Below, in pieces: positions 26,264-33,458 of a stretch of 64,000 bases of DNA; positions within the stretch are counted from its first letter, which is position 1; each line of letters begins with the position of its first letter. The position numbers and the translations under genes were made by a program. A model generated the notes under the pieces. It ran no database searches, was not told the DNA's origin, and saw only the letters and a list, made by a program, of their open reading frames with translations. The DNA is taken from contig CP065008.1 in NCBI GenBank assembly GCA_016699735.1, forward strand, positions 2,356,001-2,420,000, read 5' to 3'. This DNA is from Alphaproteobacteria bacterium (lineage in GTDB: Bacteria > Pseudomonadota > Alphaproteobacteria > Micavibrionales > Micavibrionaceae).

Positions 26264-27889
26264 CTATCGCGCATAAGAGTGGGCGGTTAGCTCAGCGGTA
26301 GAGCACTTGCTCGACACGCAAGGGGTCACAAGTTCAATCCTTGTACCGCCCACCATTCCTCTTTCTGGCGCGGAAAAATCCGCTAGCGCCATGAAAGGCA
26401 AAGCTAAATTCGGGGTTCTAAACCCCTCATTCCGCGCATAGTGGAGATTGTCGGCAAAGGCCAGTTTCAGCACCGTGCGCTTGCACTCAATGCGGTCGAA
26501 ACTCCAAAGCTTCCAAGGGTTTGAAAGAAACGTGAGCGCCGTTCTAAGTGACTGGTCGAAACTCCTGAGCGGTTGACCGCCGGACGCGATTTTTTCCGCC
26601 AGAGCCAGCTTCTCCTTGGTCAGCTTTTCAACGCGCTCTTCGAGCGCATAGGCGACAAGCTGGGTCTTGGCCTCAACGATCCGGTCGAGCAGCATTTCAA
26701 TCTGGCCTTCGGTGTCCTTGAGTTGCCCGCGCAGCGCTTGCAAGCGGCTGGCGCTGTTCTCGCGGCGCATGTCCCAAGCGCGTTTGAACGTCGCGACCGC
26801 AAGGTGGAAGAGGTCTGCGGAGGGCGTGAGCGTTTTGAGGAGGGCTTCGAACTCGCCCTCGATCTTGGCCCGCTGGATCGACTTGCCGTACACTTCGCAG
26901 CCGCGCTTGGGGCAGAGATAGTAGGCATACAAGCCGCCCTTGCTGCCCCGCGACCATGAGGCCGTCAGCGGCGACCCGCAGCAGCCGCAATGAACGAAGC
27001 CGCGCAACGGGAAATCCTTGCTTAAATCCTTGCGGGCCGGAGCGCGTTTATCGCCGTCGAGGCGGGCGATAATCCGGTTATGCGTCTCGACGCCGATGAG
27101 AGGCTCATGCAGCCCCTTGCGGAGGGACACATCCCAGTACGGCGCGGCAATCAGCCCCGCATAGACGGGGTTCCTGAGCATCGCGGCAACGCGGGTTTCA
27201 TTGACTCGGCCCGTGCGCTTGCCGGAGCAGTTGCGCGGCCATTCGGGATGACTTTCAAGAAAACGCTGGACCTCGGCCTGAATCTCGAATCTGCGGGAGG
27301 CATAGCCTTCCAGCGCTTCGCGCACGATGGGAGCGAAGGTTTCGTCGGGCACAAGGACGCTGCCCGAGCCTTTGACCTTTTTGTATCGGTAGCCGATGGG
27401 TGCGCGCGTGACGGCGTAGCCGCGTTCGACCCGCGAAGTCATTTTCTGGATCACTTGGATACGGTTTTCTTCGCGCTCCAATTCTCCATGCGAAACGGTA
27501 ATCGTCTCGTGATGCCTGCCGTGCGGCGTGTTATCGAATCTGAAATTCGGGCTGGCGACCACCGCGCCATATTCATCGAACGTGTCGCGCAGTTCCCAGT
27601 AAAAGCGTGTGCGGCGGGCAAGGCGCTTGAGATCGTCGAAGATCACCACGTAACGCTTGCGGCGGTTGGATTTGAGGTGTTTGAGAACGCTCACCATGCC
27701 GGGGCGCGTCATGAAATTGTGGAAGCCGGACTTGCTGTCGTAAAAGACAGCCTCGACAGGAACGCCGAGTTTCGCAGCGTGGCGGCGGCAAAGATGTTCC
27801 TGGCTTCCGCTGCCATCGCCTTCGTCTTCCTGTTTCTTGCTGGATACGCGCACGTACAACAGGGCGGCATCGACGTTCTGGGGATTCAT
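26264..27889 (-). CDS. Large serine recombinase / integrase of the element
   Basis: A 541-aa large serine recombinase. Resolvase catalytic domain (1-150): 'ALLYVRVSSKKQ' carries the nucleophilic Ser, followed by 'VVIFDDLKRLARRTRFYWEL'. Then come a Recombinase domain ('RVAAMLRNPVYAGLIAAPYW'), a zinc ribbon with 'CGCCGSPL' and 'CPKRGCEVYG', and a coiled coil (~390-455). The last ~40 residues ('FSAPERGMVGGTRIELVTPC' onward) are the antisense translation of tRNA-Val, so the stop codon lies outside the element and the natural C-terminus depends on the attachment site. It should catalyse integration and excision. It overlaps the upstream small gene by four bases. Confidence 0.9.
   Translation of the reverse strand: MNPQNVDAALLYVRVSSKKQEDEGDGSGSQEHLCRRHAAKLGVPVEAVFYDSKSGFHNFMTRPGMVSVLKHLKSNRRKRYVVIFDDLKRLARRTRFYWELRDTFDEYGAVVASPNFRFDNTPHGRHHETITVSHGELEREENRIQVIQKMTSRVERGYAVTRAPIGYRYKKVKGSGSVLVPDETFAPIVREALEGYASRRFEIQAEVQRFLESHPEWPRNCSGKRTGRVNETRVAAMLRNPVYAGLIAAPYWDVSLRKGLHEPLIGVETHNRIIARLDGDKRAPARKDLSKDFPLRGFVHCGCCGSPLTASWSRGSKGGLYAYYLCPKRGCEVYGKSIQRAKIEGEFEALLKTLTPSADLFHLAVATFKRAWDMRRENSASRLQALRGQLKDTEGQIEMLLDRIVEAKTQLVAYALEERVEKLTKEKLALAEKIASGGQPLRSFDQSLRTALTFLSNPWKLWSFDRIECKRTVLKLAFADNLHYARNEGFRTPNLALPFMALADFSAPERGMVGGTRIELVTPCVSSKCSTAELTAHSYAR
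26281..26355 (+). tRNA. tRNA-Val (GAC) with C at position 33
   Basis: Full cloverleaf with encoded CCA: acceptor GGGCGGT/ACCGCCC, D stem GCTC/GAGC, anticodon stem CTTGC/GCAAG, T stem ACAAG/CTTGT with loop TTCAATC; 75 bases. The anticodon loop is TCGACAC, giving anticodon GAC but C rather than the near-universal U at position 33. The 3' end borders the mobile element, and the recombinase frame runs antisense through the whole tRNA. Confidence 0.9.
26348..26357 (+). repeat. Candidate left attachment core
   Basis: GCCCACCATT spans the last nine bases of tRNA-Val including CCA and two bases beyond. It is identical to 49583-49592. Short cores are normal for serine integrases. Confidence 0.45.
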
Positions 27890-28212
27890 GATTCCTCTCT
27901 TTCCAGCCGCCCGTTTGCAACGGCTTCAAATTCTCCTTCAATGCAATGATGGAAACAATCTAGCTCATCCCCCGGCGCATCCGAAGAAATTTCCGCGTAT
28001 TCGGGAAGAGCGAAGGGGATAGAATTGACGCCCCAGCCAAGATCGACGAACGCGCACATGATACGCCAGACGATATGGATGTACTCGGTCTTCTGATCTT
28101 CGGTCAGATCGGTATGGGCGAGGAAATGCGCGAACTCCTGCGCGTCGAACTGAAGGGCGAGGTTGCCGTGAGGCGGGCCTCTTTCATGGGTGGGTGGTTT
28201 GGGATCGGTCAT
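27886..28212 (-). CDS. Small hypothetical protein coupled to the recombinase
   Basis: A 108-aa soluble acidic protein ('LQFDAQEFAHFLAHTDLTED', 'HIVWRIMCAFVDLGWGVNSI', 'ELDCFHHCIEGEFEAVANGR'). It shows no membrane segment or catalytic motif and I recognise no family. Its last bases overlap the recombinase ATG (27886-27889), so the pair is probably translationally coupled, making a directionality or control role conceivable. A GC-perfect hairpin lies just upstream of its start. Confidence 0.65.
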   Translation of the reverse strand: MTDPKPPTHERGPPHGNLALQFDAQEFAHFLAHTDLTEDQKTEYIHIVWRIMCAFVDLGWGVNSIPFALPEYAEISSDAPGDELDCFHHCIEGEFEAVANGRLEREES

Positions 28213-28239
28213 GGCGGATATCTTTCATCATGGGGTGAA

Positions 28240-28265
28240 GCACGCCCGCGTTCCTGCGGGCGTGC
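28240..28265 (-). other. Perfect 10-bp stem hairpin between two element genes
   Basis: GCACGCCCGC and GCGGGCGTGC are exact inverted repeats with a six-base loop. No T run follows on either strand, so it is more likely an mRNA-processing or stability structure, or a weak Rho-linked site, than an intrinsic terminator. It lies between the 105-aa gene and the recombinase pair. Confidence 0.6.
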
Positions 28266-28275
28266 GGCGTTGGGT

Positions 28276-28593
28276 TCAGAGCGCGTTGCGGTATGCATCG
28301 GTCAGGCTCTCTTCATGTTGAGGTTCAGGTTCCGGGGCATGGTCGCGACGCATGACCTTGACGGCTTCATAGGCTTGCCGCGCCAGTTCCGCGATCCGCA
28401 GCAACTCGCTTCCTGAGAAGCTGTACGAATCTTTCAGAGCGCCATCGTTGGCGTGATAGGTGCGGGCCAGCATCGTCGAATAGAGGACGCCGTTCTCGCC
28501 TTCGTTTTCCCAGATGGTGGCCTTGAGCGCCCCGTCGCGGATGACTTCGAGAGGCTTGTTCTTCGCGAGAGTGTTAGGCGGATGTGCATTCAT
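28276..28593 (-). CDS. Hypothetical protein, paralog of the 28736 gene (short form)
   Basis: A 105-aa protein whose core ('EVIRDGALKATIWENEGENG', 'LARTYHANDG', 'SYSFSGSELLRIAELARQAY') matches the core of the next gene upstream. The shared fold begins with two beta-strand-like segments and ends with a helix, compatible with a small nucleic-acid- or partner-binding domain. From memory such proteins are common in alphaproteobacterial integrative elements beside conjugation genes, with no assigned function. Confidence 0.7.
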   Translation of the reverse strand: MNAHPPNTLAKNKPLEVIRDGALKATIWENEGENGVLYSTMLARTYHANDGALKDSYSFSGSELLRIAELARQAYEAVKVMRRDHAPEPEPQHEESLTDAYRNAL

Positions 28594-28621
28594 GCTTGGT
28601 TTTCCTTATCTGTTTGGGGAA

Positions 28622-28669
28622 CAAAAAAGCGGTCCCGTTGCGCTTCAAAACACGCAAAACGGGGCCGCT
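28622..28669 (-). terminator. Intrinsic terminator between the paralogs
   Basis: On the minus strand AGCGGCCCCGTT ... AACGGGACCGCT (one mismatch/bulge) is followed by TTTTTTG. It would end the transcript of the 156-aa gene and separate it from the 105-aa gene, implying the recombinase group has its own promoter. Confidence 0.75.
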
Positions 28670-28735
28670 GATTTGTAATTAGAACATAACACGAACATTT
28701 GTCTTCATGCAAGAAAATATTCCTAATACGGACGA

Positions 28736-29206
28736 TTACTTGCGACGGCTGGCACCCTTGTTTCGCGGTTGATCTTTCGACTGCGCGTCCCGCTTGGCTT
28801 TGAACGCCGCGAGGTCCGAGCGTTCATCGTAAGGGAGTTCGGGATCGCCTTCCTTTTTGGATGTGTGCGATTCTTCCCGCGTGATTTCCACCCGGTGTTC
28901 CTGTCGAAGCGCGTTCGTGCGGGTATAGGCATCCCGCGCGAGTTCCGAGACGCGCAGGAGTTCGGTACCCGAGAAGGAGTGACTATCCCTGTATGCACCC
29001 TCATCGTCCTGCCATGTGCGAGAGAAAACGGTGCTGAAGGCGGGGCCGTTCTCGCGCTCGTTCTTCCAGATGGTCGCCTTGATGTTGCCGTCTCGCAGCA
29101 CGTCCTCAGGCCGATTGGATTCGGGCTGCGGAGCCTTCGCGGCTTCTTGCGCCGGAGCTTGCGTGTTCACTTGGGCGTTGCCGGGATCGTGGGTGCGGTC
29201 TGTCAT
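28736..29206 (-). CDS. Hypothetical protein, paralog of the 28276 gene (long form)
   Basis: A 156-aa protein with the same core as its neighbour ('DVLRDGNIKATIWKNERENG', 'FSRTWQDDEGAYRDSHSFSG', 'TELLRVSELARDAY'). An N-terminal disordered stretch rich in Gln/Ala/Pro and a Lys/Arg-rich C-terminal tail ('DQPRNKGASRRK') are added. The basic tail suggests nucleic-acid contact. The paralogs are separated by a terminator and so can be expressed independently. It lies downstream of the coupling-protein gene in the same direction. Confidence 0.7.
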   Translation of the reverse strand: MTDRTHDPGNAQVNTQAPAQEAAKAPQPESNRPEDVLRDGNIKATIWKNERENGPAFSTVFSRTWQDDEGAYRDSHSFSGTELLRVSELARDAYTRTNALRQEHRVEITREESHTSKKEGDPELPYDERSDLAAFKAKRDAQSKDQPRNKGASRRK

Positions 29207-29248
29207 GGTCGTCTCCTTTCATTTGTGGGCTATTCATTCGCGGGCCAT

Positions 29249-29767
29249 TCATTCCCGCGATTGCGTTTCACGCTTGCGGTTTGGTTTGGCGTCCGCACGG
29301 CGCTTTTCGATGAAGGTTTCGCGGGTTTCGATTTCGCGGAAGGTGAAGGTCACGCGCATCTGTTGCGGCTGTATCGGCGAGTAGGCTGGCGTTTGCGTCA
29401 GCGCGTCCTTGTCTTTCTTGCGGGCGGCGCGGTGCTCATCCCACCAAGCGCGATTGAAGGCGGCGCGGTCCGGTCCCATCGAGAGCGCCGGAGATGGCTT
29501 CAGGACGGGCTTGGGTTGTTCGCGGCGGATCATGCCGGAGCCATCATCTTGGCGGCGCGAAAGCTCAAAGCGGCGCTGCGCTTCACTCTTTCCCAGATCG
29601 CGCTTTTGCGCGGCAATCAGCGGATCGCGGGCATTGTCGAACGCTTCGCGGGAGGGCGGAGCGGATTGGTAGAACTTCGGCTCACCGCCCGGAAGATCGG
29701 CGCGGTGCGCGTGAGAATAGCTGCCAAGGCCCGAGTCCTGCTTCATGGTTGGCGCTGTGTCATGCAT
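29249..29767 (-). CDS. Hypothetical charged protein downstream of the coupling protein
   Basis: A 172-aa basic, low-complexity protein ('REAFDNARDPLIAAQKRDLG', 'AAFNRAWWDEHRAARKKDKD', 'EKRRADAKPNRKRETQSRE'). The ATG at 29767 lies 15 bases after the coupling-protein stop; the open frame to 29800 overlaps that gene. No motif is recognised. Position in the transfer operon suggests an accessory mobilization role, but nothing in the sequence proves it. Confidence 0.55.
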   Translation of the reverse strand: MHDTAPTMKQDSGLGSYSHAHRADLPGGEPKFYQSAPPSREAFDNARDPLIAAQKRDLGKSEAQRRFELSRRQDDGSGMIRREQPKPVLKPSPALSMGPDRAAFNRAWWDEHRAARKKDKDALTQTPAYSPIQPQQMRVTFTFREIETRETFIEKRRADAKPNRKRETQSRE

Positions 29768-29781
29768 TGTCTTGCCCTCTT

Positions 29782-31393
29782 TCACCGGAGCACCGACCAT
29801 TCACCGCCCACATATTGCGGATAGTGCGCGAAGCGGTGCGGAACAGACTCGCGCTTGACCGAAAGCCAGCGTGTCCGCCCGAAGCCGAGTGTAACGCGCA
29901 CTTTGTCGGCGGGAGGGTGATACGGGTTCGGATGAAACCGCCCTGCCATGAAGGACTGCTGATAATACGGTTGGCGCTGCGCGAAGACCGGATGCTGGAG
30001 CGCATCGGCGAAAATGAAGGCCGCATCGGGCCGCGCATTCAGGACTTCATCGGGCGTTTGCAGCGGGCGCATCTGCTTGGAGCGGTGATGTTCGGCTTGC
30101 TTGTAATGACCAAAGGCGATACCTGCACCGAGCGGGTCTTCGCCTGTGAGCAGCGATTGCAGAATCCGGCTTTTGGCCAGACGGCTCTGGCCCTGCTGGA
30201 GCGTGTCGTTGAACTCCAGCGTCTGGGTGCCGAGCATCGTCGAGACATCCTTGGCCGAGCCAATCTCGCGCAGAGCGAAGTAGATTTGCAGCGCCGCGCT
30301 TGAGGTGATGATCGTCTTGGCGTTCGGCCCGAGCGCATTCATCTGTTCGGTGGACTGGAAGACGGCCCACGGGCGGATTCCAATGCCTGCTCCATAGGTG
30401 AAGAGCTTGACCACGAGCGGGAAGTTATTGAGCTGGGCGCATTCATCCAGAATCCAAGTCTGTTGCGGCGCGGACGGGGCGCGGGATTTGTAGATCATGG
30501 CGGAAACGAAGATCGCCTTGATGACCGGAGCCCAGGCATCGACGAACTCAGCGGGCGGCATCAGATAGACCTGCCAGCGTTGCTGGAGGTCCGTGAGCGC
30601 GTCCATATCGAAATCATAGGGCGGAGAGACGGAACCCATCAGAACCGGGTCCGAGAGGCACGAGAGCGCCTTGAAGACTTCACCCAGTATCCCCTGAAAC
30701 CCGCCCGCATTGTCCTTGCGCGAACGGTTGATCTCTTCTTCCACGCGCACCGCGACCGGAAAGGCGGACGTGTGCATGAGGTACGCGAAATCCAGCCATT
30801 CCTCGCCCGCGCCGGGGATCAGGTTGACCGCATGGTAGAGATCGGGAAGCGTGAGCGTTCCGTGCTTTTCAACCAGCGTGAGGATCGTCCCTTCGAGGAT
30901 ATCCCGCGCCCGCATCTCGAAATACTGGGCATTGGCCGAGCCGGAGAGCGGGATCATGTTCTCGGTGAAGACTTTCACGTCCGAAACCAGCGTGTTTGAT
31001 CCTTGCCGGATGTAGGAGACGGGGTTGAGCCGATTGCGCGGCAGCCCGTGCAGCCCCAAAGGGATTCCAGTAGGCGCAGAACTTCTGATCGGGAGTCTGG
31101 TCCTGCGAAATCGCCGCCAGCTCGCCCTTCATGTCGAGCGCCAGCAGCGATCCGCCGCTGAATGTCCCTGAGCAGAGATTATAGGCGAGGACATCGCGCA
31201 GCTTGCCCGAACGCGCCCCGGCGGTGAGCAGAAGCCCGCCCGCGCCGTGATACCAGAGCGGCTGACCGTCGAAAAAGCCGACGAAGAGAGATGTAGGCGT
31301 TTGCCGGAAGAACCCGGCATCGGCGAGTTCGCGCCTTTCGGCAAAAGCGGCGCTGCCATAGCGATAATGCTCATTGCGCTCATGGATCATCAT
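29782..31393 (-). pseudogene. VirD4/TraG-type coupling protein, split by a frameshift
   Basis: Two frames together make a conjugative coupling ATPase. The first (31393 onward) has 'LFVGFFDGQPLWYHGAGGLL', a Walker A-like 'AGARSGKLRD' and Walker B 'LLALDMKGEL', reaching 'FCAYWNPFG'. The second continues 'GLHGLPRNRLNPVSYIRQGS' and includes 'TWILDECAQLNNFPLVV' and 'GIRPWAVFQSTEQMNALGP', typical of TraG/VirD4. Removing one G from the GGGG run at 31054-31057 joins them exactly into ~536 aa. The N-terminal membrane segments of many VirD4 proteins are not evident. The protein would bring the relaxosome to a helper type IV secretion channel. GGAAG precedes the start ATGs at 31393/31390. Confidence 0.75.
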
Positions 31394-31406
31394 GGGGACT
31401 TCCAAC

Positions 31407-31439
31407 AAAAAAGCCGGACGGCATGAAAGCGGTCCGGCT
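31407..31439 (-). terminator. Intrinsic terminator before the coupling-protein gene
   Basis: Minus strand AGCCGGAC - 12-base loop - GTCCGGCT followed by TTTTTTG. It sits between the 47-aa membrane peptide gene and the coupling-protein start, so it ends or attenuates transcription coming from upstream. Confidence 0.8.
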
Positions 31440-31465
31440 CATAAGGTTGAGGCACGGCTTGGCTT

Positions 31466-31609
31466 TCAGAAGATCATGCTGAGAACGCCAAGGATCATCA
31501 GGCCGAGGATGATGGTCCCGGTCACAGCATCCCAGTCGATGACCTTCTTGTGGGTTTCGAACGGGCGGATGTGATAGCCCTGTCCGGTTTTCTTGTGCTT
31601 GGTGAACAT
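31466..31609 (-). CDS. 47-aa single-pass membrane peptide
   Basis: ATG at 31609 is preceded by AGGAG at ideal spacing. The product is 47 aa: a basic N-terminus ('MFTKHKKTGQGYHIRP') and one C-terminal membrane helix ('GTIILGLMILGVLSMIF'). It is below common length cut-offs and easily missed. It lies between the 100-aa membrane protein gene and the coupling-protein gene, within the transfer region, so an accessory transfer or entry-exclusion role is possible but unproven. Confidence 0.7.
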   Translation of the reverse strand: MFTKHKKTGQGYHIRPFETHKKVIDWDAVTGTIILGLMILGVLSMIF

Positions 31610-31639
31610 AATTTTCTCCTTTCTGCGGTGTTGAGGGGA

Positions 31640-31942
31640 TCAAAGGAACCGGGCGGCAATCGCGAGGCCGCCCATGACGAGCGCGGTTGAGATTGACGCC
31701 CGCGCCGAAAAGAAAATCAGCAGCGCAACAATCAGCCACCAGACGAAGGCGGCGATGTCTTCGAAGCCAACCCCATAATGGCTGACGGTGAAACGCTGGA
31801 CCCAGCCGACGCTGCGGTCATAGGCAACGGGCGTGGCGAAGAACGCGACGACGACCGCGATGACGTTGGACAAGCCGATGACCGACGACATGAAGATCGA
31901 ACGGCCAACCTGATTTTGGTTTTGCTGTTGCCAAAGCTGCAT
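31640..31942 (-). CDS. 100-aa inner-membrane protein
   Basis: A small integral membrane protein with about three hydrophobic segments (near residues 18-38, 60-78 and 82-98: 'VIGLSNVIAVVVAFFATPVA', 'AFVWWLIVALLIFFSARASI'). It has a Gln/Asn-rich cytoplasmic start ('MQLWQQQNQNQ') and is followed 30 bases later by the 47-aa membrane peptide gene, so the two probably act together. Family not recognised; conjugation-associated by position only. An AAGGAG ribosome-binding site is present upstream. Confidence 0.65.
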   Translation of the reverse strand: MQLWQQQNQNQVGRSIFMSSVIGLSNVIAVVVAFFATPVAYDRSVGWVQRFTVSHYGVGFEDIAAFVWWLIVALLIFFSARASISTALVMGGLAIAARFL

Positions 31943-32246
31943 GACGCGACTCCTTTCGTGAGAAGGAGCCTACGTCAGGCGTAGAGCGGTTTTAGGGGGA
32001 TACGCCAACTCTAACCATGTTTCTGTGGCAGATTGCCGCCCGCAAGTGATAGAATTCCAAAAGACTAGAAGACATTTAGATGCGGTCTTTGAGGCTTAAA
32101 CAGACGATCGAAGGCCTGCTTGCGGAAGTCGTTGGAAAGCGCGCAAGAGAAATACTCCATTTGTGTGCTGCCAAGTGGTCCTTCGCTACTGCGCTGGAGC
32201 GCGAGTAATCAGTTGTGACAATCGCATTGTTGAGGATTGAGATAAG
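31943..32246. other. Mostly non-coding stretch with one possible 42-aa frame
   Basis: About 300 bases between the divergent membrane-protein and HEPN-like genes. An ATG at 32080, straight after an in-frame TAG, opens a 42-aa frame ending at 32208 ('MRSLRLKQTIEGLLAEVVGK' at its start). It looks helical and could be a small protein or the leftover end of a lost gene, but has no clear ribosome-binding site. Nothing else is visible. Confidence 0.3.
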
Positions 32247-32861
32247 ATGATGCCTTCTGCGAAGTTTTTTTGCCAAGCTGTGGCCTATGTCCATTTGGCT
32301 CAAATGATCCCGTGGGTACAGGACGTAGGCCCCAGTCCTGTGAAGGAGGCTATCATGAATAAAATGCTGCCAGCTGTGCATATGATCGCCGTGGTGTCGG
32401 CATTTGACCATGGTCTTGAGGAGTTCATCAATTCCAATGCCATTGAATGGCCGCGGAAATTGCCACGAACACTCAATAATCGTATTGATGTTTTAGCACA
32501 GAGCTTCGACGAAAAGATAACTGCGCGTCTGCACGAGGTTCGAAAGTGGCGGAACAAGGTCGGGCACATTGAGGCAGGCAAAGCGCTTGAATTCATTACC
32601 TGGGATATGTTGAAGGAGGCTATCGATCATATGTTTGATGCCTTCTTGGTGTTGGGCTATTTTTCAGAAAAGCCCGTTTTCGAAGGAAAATATCAGCGCA
32701 TTCCTGAATTGTTTCTCGACGCTCCCGGTCCCAGCGGCGAGCGGGTGCGCCATATGCATCTGCTCCAAGTTTTGTTGAATGGCGAACCGTTTCTAGAAAC
32801 CGAATCCAACATCAACTACGGGTCGGCTCAATCCGAGCAAGCGGATCGTAAGATAGGCTAA
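32247..32861 (+). CDS. HEPN-like domain protein
   Basis: A 204-aa helical protein. 'LHEVRKWRNKVGHIEAGKAL' contains an RNxxxH (R-x4-H) signature in a helical setting, the hallmark of HEPN domains, which in toxin-antitoxin, Abi and CRISPR effector systems form dimeric RNases. Residues before it ('AFDHGLEEFINSNAIEW', 'NNRIDVLAQSF') and after it ('AIDHMFDAFLVLGYFS') fit the helical bundle. No partner nucleotidyltransferase is present, though the gene is oriented alone inside the element. A defence, toxin or regulatory role is inferred from the motif. Start is ATG 32247; a second ATG follows at once. Confidence 0.55.
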   Translation: MMPSAKFFCQAVAYVHLAQMIPWVQDVGPSPVKEAIMNKMLPAVHMIAVVSAFDHGLEEFINSNAIEWPRKLPRTLNNRIDVLAQSFDEKITARLHEVRKWRNKVGHIEAGKALEFITWDMLKEAIDHMFDAFLVLGYFSEKPVFEGKYQRIPELFLDAPGPSGERVRHMHLLQVLLNGEPFLETESNINYGSAQSEQADRKIG

Positions 32862-32945
32862 GTCTCACGACGGTTTCTGAGTTCCGCCAAAAATTGTGTG
32901 TTTCGCCATTGGCCTATTTGCTTGCCATTCTACATCAGTATTGGG

Positions 32946-33365
32946 TCAGGGCAGACTCCAGAACCCTAAACAGCGCAGGATCGTCGCCAGAATCCGCACA
33001 CGTTCCTTCGCCTCACCGCGCACATAGGGTGTGATGTGCGGAGGGCATGGGGTGCAACAGAAATCGCGGAACCAGTCGCGGATGTGCGGCACTTCGAAGA
33101 CCTCCATGTCTAGGAAGACCGTGCGCCCCGCTTGATCGACGATGCAGCCGCGCAGATCGCGGTACTGATCGGTCAGGAAATCCAGCCAGTGATAGCTGGA
33201 GATGTTTAGGACAAAGCAGAAGTCGCGCAGCCTGCGGATGAAGACGGGATTGGAGAGTTCCCGGTCCGTGACCAGCCGGACTTGGGTGCAGGTGTTTTCG
33301 ATAATGCAGAGCGAACACGATCCAGCGGAAAGACTTCGGCGGCTTGCTGTGAAGAACGTGGCCAT
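32946..33365 (-). CDS. Unrecognised 139-aa protein under a double-operator promoter
   Basis: A 139-aa protein rich in Cys and aromatic residues ('CSLCIIENTCTQVRLVTDRE', 'FCFVLNISSYHWLDFLTDQY', 'WFRDFCCTPCPPHITPYVR'). The paired cysteines could bind metal. No family recognised. A strong promoter (33413-33441) lies about 50 bases upstream and overlaps two palindromic operators, so expression is probably tightly repressed, perhaps by the product of the neighbouring 268-aa gene. Confidence 0.55.
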   Translation of the reverse strand: MATFFTASRRSLSAGSCSLCIIENTCTQVRLVTDRELSNPVFIRRLRDFCFVLNISSYHWLDFLTDQYRDLRGCIVDQAGRTVFLDMEVFEVPHIRDWFRDFCCTPCPPHITPYVRGEAKERVRILATILRCLGFWSLP

Positions 33366-33412
33366 GACCGCATCCCTTGCGCGGCCCAGCCCAAACGGTG
33401 GACCTGTTCAGG

Positions 33413-33458
33413 GATATAGGTAACATGGGCTACCATGTCAATACGTGGGCTACCACGT
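33413..33458 (-). promoter_or_regulatory. Sigma70 promoter overlapped by two palindromic operators
   Basis: Reading the minus strand: TTGACA (33441-33436), 17-base spacer, TATATC (33418-33413). Two 16-base palindromes, ACATGGGCTACCATGT (33423-33438) and ACGTGGGCTACCACGT (33443-33458), share the core TGGGCTACCA and start 20 bases apart, two helical turns. One covers the spacer and -35, the other lies just upstream. This is the layout of a cooperatively bound repressor site controlling the 139-aa gene. Confidence 0.8.

Noticed and set aside
31380..31739. 119-aa minus-strand frame over the small membrane genes
   Set aside because: It overlaps the 47-aa and 100-aa frames in another phase, and those have better start signals and membrane-protein character.
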